Origin: Gautieria morchelliformis
Lineage: Eukaryota; Basidiomycota; Agaricomycetes; Gomphales; Gomphaceae
Reading direction: 5' to 3'
Assembly (NCBI GenBank): GCA_015179125.1
Contig: WHVA01000190.1
Coordinates: 62,001 to 126,000, forward strand
Length of the DNA: 64,000 bases
The position numbers were made by a program, and so were the translations under genes. Positions within the stretch are counted from its first letter, which is position 1. Each line of letters starts with the position of its first letter. This document shows positions 57,383 to 64,000 of this stretch, in pieces. The notes beneath the pieces were generated by a model. The model was given only the letters and a program-made list of their open reading frames with translations. It made no database searches and was not told the DNA's origin.

Positions 57383-58065
57383 CTATGAGCTGTCTCCAAA
57401 AGGGGCTGTCGTGGACGGGGCTCCGTTCTGGCCTTCTTCAGTGTCAGGGTGTTTTCGCCCCCATGGTCTCTTCATCCCGTGAATGCAGGGTACCTTCTGC
57501 CTGAAACAGTTGTTGTGTGGCTCATCCTAAAAAACAATAAAGTTAAAACATCAAGCTGAGACAAACAGTAAACGCAAACACTCACTTCTTCCTCTTCCGA
57601 CTCCTCCTCCACCACTTTCCGTTTCTTCACCCCTGTGGACCTCGGCTTTGTTTTTGCCAGCCTCTGCTTGATGGCCTGCTCGGACATCAGGATCCGAGCT
57701 TGTGCTGTCGCCGAGTCCAGAACCATTGGCTCAGGCAATGGAATCCTAGTATCTTGATTTACCCAGGCTTGCCGATCCCGAAACTCCTTTAGCATGTCAT
57801 CAATGTACCACTTTAAAAGGGTGCGTTTAGCTCCCTCAGCCTCCTTCTCCTCAGCTTCCCAAGCCTTACGCTCCTTTTCCTCAGCTTCCTTCGCTTTCTG
57901 TTCCTCATCCAGCTTCTTCTTCTCAGCCACTTCCTTATGCTCCTGGTAAAGGCGGTGTTTTTCCCTCAGTTGGTTTCTCTTCTCCTCAGCCTCCTGCTCC
58001 TCCTGCTTGATTTCCACATCGAGCTCTTCGACTGTTGGTTCCTGAGCGTCCTGAGCATCAGACAT
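57383..58065 (-). CDS. antisense coiled-coil protein next to a gypsy 3' LTR
   Basis: Exons (minus) 58065-57586 and 57526-57383, with a 59-nt GT..AG intron, close in phase: 207 residues. N-terminus MSDAQDAQEPTVEELDVEIK, then a long charged coiled coil (EEQEAEEKRNQLREKHRLYQ..EEKERKAWEAEEKEAE), a Lys-rich TGVKKRKVVEEESEEEE segment, and a C-terminal CFRQKVPCIHG Cys pair. Such antisense genes upstream of gypsy 3' LTRs are, from memory, recurrent in Agaricomycetes. Their function is unknown; DNA binding is suggested by the basic/Cys end. It lies 140 bp from the LTR and reads away from it. Confidence 0.6.
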
Positions 58066-58205
58066 ATTGGGAGTCACTGATGGTGATGGGAGGGAGCAAG
58101 AAAAGAGATGCGAAACAAAGCTTATATAATCCACATGCCCCAGTGATCTCCGGGATCTCACTTATGGCCTCATGGGTTTGGCCATAAGGGGGGGGGGGCG
58201 GGTAC

Positions 58206-58669
58206 TGTTAAGACCTGTTCCTGAGTCCAGACCCGAGGCTTAGGCCTTGGCTCTTGCTCAGGAACCCTTCTCAGCTTAACTTGGGTTTCCATTGGTTCAT
58301 CATTCACCCTGACTTCCTTTCCTAGATAATCCTGTTCCATTTCTGATGATCGTGTGGATACCCTCCTTCCTGCTTGATATGGGCATTGATGCCCTCTTTC
58401 CATTCCTTGCAATTAGTATATAAACCCCCTGTCATGTACGCTAAATCCTCAGTTCTGATATCGACTTAGATCCTCATATCTTCTGCTCCTCTGTCTGATC
58501 TTATTCCCAAACTTTGGCTTAAAGCCAAATCCATTCCTGAGTCCATTTCCCAAAATTAGGGAGGAACACTGTAGTGGGCGCAACCTACGAAGTTGAAGCC
58601 AAGCCCTCTGTTCCCGAACCTCGGCTCAGCCCTCAGGTTGAGTCTTAAGTATGACGTATGTTCTTAACA
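58206..58669 (+). mobile_element. gypsy-type 3' LTR
   Basis: 464 bp with mirror ends TGTTAAG and CTTAACA and TATATAA at 58417-58423. A G-rich polypurine tract (GGGGGGGGGGCGGGTAC, about 58189-58205) precedes it, so it is the 3' LTR of a plus-strand element, probably the older gypsy element whose integrase lies at 55163-56090. No target duplication could be confirmed. Confidence 0.75.
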
Positions 58670-59888
58670 GGAGGGACATAAGGCTGGTGAAGGGTAACAC
58701 AGAGGCTACAGTGTGAACCACAAAAATGACTCACCTGGAACTACCACAATGGACAGAAAACACTGCGAGGGGAAGGAAGACCTAACAGTGAGGACCAACA
58801 GTCAGTGTAAGAAGGTCTGGTGAGGCCTTCACAGACCTTCCGTACTCAAAAGCAGCAGGAAAAGAGTCAAGGAAAGGAAAGGGATTGCAACTGAACATTG
58901 ACTGAGACAGGCACGGACACCCAGGGCAGGAAGGGAAAGGCAGAGCAAACAGAAAACATTGCAAATGACGCTGCCTGCAGAAGTGAGAGGAAAGGACTGG
59001 GATAGGAAGGCAACCATTCACAGTCCAAGATACAGCCAAGTAAGCAGATGAATGCATGTCAAAAAAAGCCAGAAAACCACGGGACAGGCCAGCAAGAAAT
59101 GGAGGGGGCAGCACATGCCAGGTGGTCCCAACAATGAGGGGGGTCTTTACAGAGTATCCCTGGAGAAATTGAGTGAACTCTCTGTACGATGAGTTACGAA
59201 TGTGCACGAAGGAAAATGTAAGAACACCACAGCATCAATAGACAGTAAACAATGGGAAAATGTGCTGATCCCTTAACGGTACAATCTGAGCAAGGAAAGG
59301 ATTGACAATGGACCCACCAAAAAATAAACCGATTTTTTGGGCCATGAAAAGTGCCTGACAGTCATGCAAGGAAAGGAAGGGACGGCTGTACAAGAGACGA
59401 GTGGATGAGACTGGAAAAGGGGGAGCAACAGTGCAGGACAAGGGAGGTGACACAGCCAAGGAATGGACAGGAAAGGTAAGAAAGGGTGGGACGCGACAGG
59501 GGCGTGGTGGCCTACATCAGCAAAGAAGGAGATGACACACCTTCAGGGATGAAAGACCAATAGGATAAAGCAGCCAATAAACCCAATACAAATTCATCCA
59601 TGTAAGTGGAAGGTCAGACATTTGGGTTGAACAGGTCCCTCCCTCTCCTTTGGAGAGAGTTGGGGATATGGCACTGTACAGCCATGGGTGTATGGCACAG
59701 TGTGCATCCCTAGCCAGTAGTATTGCTGCAGCTCAGCTTTAGCTCCGCACGGAGCCAAGCTACTTCAACCTGGTATCACCCATCAAACACTTGCTTCGCA
59801 TTACATTGGTGCATAGATCTCTCACTTTATTTCATTGCTTTCTCATTCATTTCAGTCCTTTCTTTCTAGCTGTTGGACGTGGTATGGG
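58670..59888. other. unassigned, possible LTR and primer-binding site
   Basis: Minus frames at 58782-59207 lack motifs. CTTCAACCTGGTATCACCC at about 59765 resembles an LTR end followed by a TGGTATCA primer-binding site, so an LTR beginning near 59217 (TGTAAGAACACC) is possible but not confirmed. Confidence 0.3.
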
Positions 59889-60050
59889 TGGTTGCAGAGT
59901 GGAAGGATCGGTGCTGGGGTGCATGGTGCAGGTGGATGCAGGGTGTGGAGGGATCGGTGCTGGGGCACACGGTGCAGGTGGATGCAGAGCGGACGGATCG
60001 GTGCTGGAGCGTATGGTGCAGGTGGGTGCAGAGCGGAGGGATCGGTTGTG
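59889..60050. repeat. minisatellite, about 44-bp unit, nearly 4 copies
   Basis: Units contain GGATCGGTGCTGGGG and ATGGTGCAGGTGGATGCAG and differ by small substitutions and indels. The overlapping ORFs here are translations of the repeat. Confidence 0.8.
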
Positions 60051-60289
60051 TACATGTACCAGCAGTTGTACACATACAGCAATACAGAAAAAATCAGTTT
60101 TATTCTGCTATCTACAGGTGAAAACATCCCCACACATCTCAGAGCGACTCTGCGCATCTCTTGGCCAACCAAAATGTTTCATTTCTCAGTTTGTCACAGT
60201 TCTCACATGCAGTGCTTATTTTACAGATATTTACATCTATATGCCACCCTAATTCGAGCCGATTTCCACTGGGGGTGACCCTGGACCCA

Positions 60290-60405
60290 CTAGTATATAT
60301 ACACGAATACCTGCTAGCATGACAGGCAACACTGTGCACTCAAACAAAGTGATAGACCAAGTCGTTGAGCCAAGGACATAAATCTGAGCACTTTTCATGA
60401 AACAC
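60290..60405 (-). repeat. 3' flank of DUF6533 copy D, displaced
   Basis: The reverse complement matches the 3' flank of copies B and C (AAGTGCTC..GACGACTTGG..CTTTGTTTG..TATATATACTAG). About 1 kb of unrelated sequence separates it from the gene. Confidence 0.7.
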
Positions 60406-61344
60406 AGTGCCTAATTCCACTGTTTTCATGGCTTGTTACATAGCACGGCTCACCTATGACACTCTTCTCACACTCCCATCTGAGATCAGGTACATTTGGT
60501 GCAAGACTATCAAAATGGGCACCATCCTCTATTGACTCACTCGTTACCTCCTGTCCCTGGGTTTCTTTCTTGTCGCCGCAAATCTCAACATATCCCTGAG
60601 GTGTGTTATGTTTATGGTTCTCGTGTGTGACAACACCCCAACTGATTTGAATGAGTATCTAGTATGATTTTCATTCCTTATGAAGAAGTAACCTAAGGAC
60701 TTATATATTTGAAGGAAATGTAATAATATATTTCATCTAGCTAATGCTCTCAGTGTCCCTTCTCTGATTGGAGTACAGGGTGAGTGATTACACCCATATA
60801 TTTCTCAATTAGAATTATTCCCAAATGAGTTCAACCCGAGTGCTGCACGGAGCAAGTTGAAGAAGGTGTGTGGTTCCATGACCATGCTGTAATTGTATCC
60901 CCCTTGCATGTTGACTGCCCCACTATGCCACACGCAGGGCTCAGACTGGTGCGCCGTGTTCAACAAGCGCGTCCCGCAGTGGCGGCTCAACGTTAACCTG
61001 GTGTGTACACTCGAGCATGGGAGGTGCGGCCGCTCTTCTCCCTTATCGGGCGCAGTGTGTGACGGCGTTACAACAATCCCGCGTTATGAACTTTGGAATG
61101 CAGCAGGGATACCAGTGGAACTTACATGATCGCCGCACTAGAAAACCATTACAATTGACATGGCTGTACTGGATAAATACCCTGGTTCTAAATGATATTT
61201 TGCTTTAATAGCAATGATACTAGCAATGGAATTTCATTCTAAGATCAATGACTCTCAGTGATTCGCTACCTAAAATGAACCCATGAGTATATCATGGAAA
61301 TTTGGTGTTTGACCCACTGGATGCAGTGCTTTGGCCCTGAACTT
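60406..61344. other. unassigned insertion into copy D
   Basis: Sequence not found in the other copies lies between the displaced flank and the last exon. A plus ORF at 60893-61129 (VFNKRVPQWRLNVNLVCTLE) is unrecognised. No TIR pair was found. Confidence 0.4.
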
Positions 61345-62993
61345 TCACTCGGCCGAATCACGGGTTTTAAATGGGTTTACTTCCCACAGTGAGATTTGAA
61401 GTAAGGTTGTGTGTTGTCCACTGGCAGAACCATAGTGGTTAAATATGTTGAGAAGCAGACGGCAGCCCATAGTGCAAGGTATTGCAAATTCCCATCTTGA
61501 AAATAATGTCACTAGTCACTACCATCTCTTCTGGTCAAAACGGGGCGACCTACCCAATGCCCATTAGTACTAGACCACGAGGAGCCAGGTAAAGCACCAG
61601 CAGGTTCGTCAGATGCACAGCCAAGATACTGGGAAGCACACGTCACTATTGTACGGAGCAAGAAGACACTAAGATTGACCAAAAAAAGTAGATTATACTA
61701 GCTCAATGTCAGAGACGAAAATGTTTAGAAAGACAAAAGGCTGAACTGACCTGTCTTGAACGAGGCGCTTAAGTTGGGATGAACCAATTTCGTTCCTGTA
61801 TCTGTCCCACTGTTTGTAGAGCATGAGAAGGCATAGGACGACTTCGTTTGCAAGGGGAGGAACGAAACCATCCGCTAAATTTCTCGACGCCGAAGGAGCG
61901 AAGCAGCCAGTCAAGTTGTGAACCGAAGGTAATCCCATGCCTGTCGGACGATTAGAAATGATCGGGAAGAATGTTGCTGTGGGGGTGGGGGTTCCTCACC
62001 AGGCGATATGTAGAACACATAAAGGACTATAGTGGCGGCAGCTGTAATCAATTGCAAACCAACCATGCCATATAAAAGTTGTTTGTTGCGATCATACACA
62101 GCATAGACCTGTGAAACAATTACGTCCCAGTGTCTGAATGTATGCAATAGAGAACATACACGGGCCAGTAGAATGACTGTATTGTTTAAGGTTAGTCATA
62201 TTTACAGAAAATGACATGTGTGAACTTGTCTGTACTCACTGTCTACACTGACAATCCCAATTAAAACGCTGTTATTTTGTCAATCCATGTCCATACAATG
62301 CATGGCAAAGATGGACGCACAACACAGATTGCCACCAAAAAAAGACACTGCAGCTGGAGTAATAATAGTCTTTGCGTTGTTTTAACACTGACATTTTCTG
62401 CACTTACAACTGTGAACGGAGGAATTGATAAGCATCACATACATTGATCACGCTAATCTTACGCGCACACCTTATTCGACAGGGATCCATGAAACGTCAC
62501 TTCATCCCGACATTGTCTGTTAACTTCATATGGAGAGTCGAAGACACAGACGGACCTGTGACTTGAATGATAAGCGAGGAAAGCCCGAAATAACGAGTCT
62601 ATGGGCATTGGAAGTTTTATGGCCGTATACTTCAAAAAAAAAAACACAGGCGGTACAGACTGACCCATAGAAACAGTAGCTTTCCCAATGTACGCGGGCC
62701 CTTCCAAATATTCATGACCTGAAGTATGTCTAAGAAATAATATGGCCACTTGCGAAGGCCGCACCAACCTCAGCATCGAACGTTATAGCTGTCTCGTATT
62801 AGTGATTGTCTTCAAACATCAACAATCACCCTCACCATGGTCATACAAGAAGAGCACGAACGATGCGAGCACAGAGTACTCCGTAAGGGTTAAGTCTGCT
62901 TTAAGAACGCATTAATTAGATGCATGCATCTCTTGCGTATTAGAACTGGCCTGATTTTGCCATTGCAAGAAATGATTGAGAAGCGACAAACAT
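61345..62993 (-). CDS. DUF6533-type membrane protein, copy D (C-terminus altered)
   Basis: Minus strand, conserved ATG at 62993 (MFVASQSF). Exons seen: TEYS-type first helix, NIWRGP-type block, TRYFGLSSLIIQ (about 62620-62585), WDVIVSQVYAVYDRNKQLL (about 62130-62070), GLPSVHNLTGCFAPSASRNL, VPPLANEVVLCLLMLYKQW (about 61850-61800), ILAVHLTNLLVLYLAPRGLV (about 61625-61565), and IPCTMGCRLLLNIFNHYG (about 61485-61435). The shared sequence stops near 61425, where an insertion replaces the usual C-terminal tail; the new frame ends at 61345. The exon count is inferred from copy C. Confidence 0.5.
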
Positions 62994-63740
62994 TGTACAC
63001 ACAAGAATGAGGTAGGTAGATTCTAGGTAAAAAGGGACTGTGACTGGTAATTAAGTATTATACCTGGACTTGACCTCTTGATATTATTGATATGGTGTCG
63101 TTAGCCCTCATTTGCGATACCGACTCAACATGATTTTCAATCGTTGTATAAGTAATGCGCGCGTGAGCTGTGAGTAGGTGACCAGAGAACCCGTCAAGTA
63201 AAGGGTCGATAGTGAGGCGTGACCGCCGATTCGAACGAGGGTTGCCCCATTAAGGAGCTGTATAAGATATGCAAGTTACCTCAAGTGGCTATATCCCCGG
63301 CATTGACCACTGTGCGGTATAGTTCTGGACCCTGGTGCCACGACTCTCTTTGCAAACATTGGACGGTAATTGCCTTGATTGAAGAAAGAGAGAGATACTT
63401 GCATCGAAAATGGTGTAGGAAGCGACGCTGTGTGCGTCTGGTGCCACAGCCAGATTCGCAGCCCGATCGACTCCGACCAAGGTATGCATTGCATCTTGAA
63501 CTCAGGCTTCTCATCGCCTCAAGGACTCGAACGCACGCCTCTACCAAACAAATCCGAGTACGGATTACAATAGAAGTATCCCTCAGTGAACATGGGGAGG
63601 AGTGGCATGTACTTAGTGTGCTCACGACTTCAAGCAGTGGCCCAACCTCGTGACGTATATGAAATGCGCGACATGCCGCATTCCCCTCCCTGCCGCAAGC
63701 GCCGTAACGTTGGAGCTGCACCCTCAGACCGTCACTTAAT
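62994..63740 (-). repeat. upstream flank of DUF6533 copy D
   Basis: Reverse complement of the copy B flank (27970-28737), including GTCGGAGTCGATCGGGC and GAGAGTCGTGGCACCAGGG. Copies B and D thus form an inverted pair about 31 kb apart. Confidence 0.7.
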
Positions 63741-64000
63741 ATGAATCCCTCGCTATCCTTCTCTGCCTCCGCGTCTCCGTCGACCCTAGGGCTGATTCGT
63801 CCTCGGCCACCACATAGTACGTACGTACGTGCACATTGCAATGGCTGTGCGTCATGGTCTACGCACGAATACCTTATACCGCACAGTGAAACAGCGCACG
63901 AGAGGTGGGGACGCCATATTTGGGGGGAAGGGGTTTGAGAAGGGATGTGTGATTCAAGTTTGAGCGCTGCGCGAGGATTGGGGCCGCGACTGTGACGTTG
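63741..64000. other. window end, no recognisable gene
   Basis: A 65-codon plus frame (from 63741) and a minus frame overlap; neither has a known motif. Contains ACGTACGTACGTACG at about 63819. Confidence 0.3.

Noticed and set aside
63819..63834. ACGTACGTACGT palindromic run
   Set aside because: Simple dinucleotide-type repetition, too short to indicate a site.
1..64000. CRISPR arrays, tRNA or rRNA genes
   Set aside because: No direct-repeat/spacer structure, tRNA A/B boxes with a foldable acceptor, or rRNA sequence was recognised on either strand.

Overview
The window is eukaryotic and most probably from a mushroom-forming fungus (Basidiomycota, Agaricomycetes). The real genes have many 35-190 nt GT..AG introns. 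The repeats are of types typical of that class: chromodomain Ty3/gypsy, copia, an RNase H-bearing LINE, a two-gene PIF/Harbinger, a Tc1-like element, and a multicopy DUF6533-type membrane-protein family. No rRNA, tRNA, CRISPR array or bacterial feature is seen. Species and chromosome cannot be named.

Layout. 1-1132: 5'-truncated DUF6533-type gene (copy A). 1290-6400: LTR fragments, a solo LTR with an array of TGAGTCA motifs, and repeat X carrying a solo gypsy LTR and a 1-kb Tc1-like element. 6915-7530: broken family-2 glycosyltransferase gene. 7816-10756: wrecked copia element with an inverted RT segment and a foldback MITE. 11098-15150: repeat Y, gypsy integrase debris and a second TGAGTCA-rich LTR. 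15768-21801: full-length LINE with a 12-bp target duplication. 21895-22880: second copy of repeat X, which preserves the empty sites of both insertions in copy one. 23224-26010: Harbinger element. 26446-26929: solo LTR. 27970-30700: DUF6533 copy B.

31181-39497 is the one ordinary genic island. It holds a two-RRM RNA-binding protein (nine exons, one of only 18 nt encoding RNP1) and a Ser/Thr protein kinase, both on + and both with frames that close exactly. 41465-47120 is DUF6533 copy C with its upstream flank. That flank is split by a 2,974-bp insertion with CACTG..CAGTG ends that carries two divergent spliced genes and no visible transposase. 47146-58669 is a nested retroelement region. Its centre is a very young chromodomain gypsy element (48982-55162) with LTRs identical by eye, 5-bp target duplications and one nonsense codon, inserted into an older gypsy integrase. 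60290-63740 is DUF6533 copy D with its flank, on the minus strand.

How the parts relate: most bases are transposons inserted into one another, and paralogous copies inside the window allow several insertion boundaries to be read directly. In four unrelated elements a CGA arginine codon appears to have become TGA, which suggests C-to-T decay at CpG. Gene models were spliced by hand from reading frames; only the RRM gene, the kinase and the 253-aa gene close exactly with good splice sites and family motifs.
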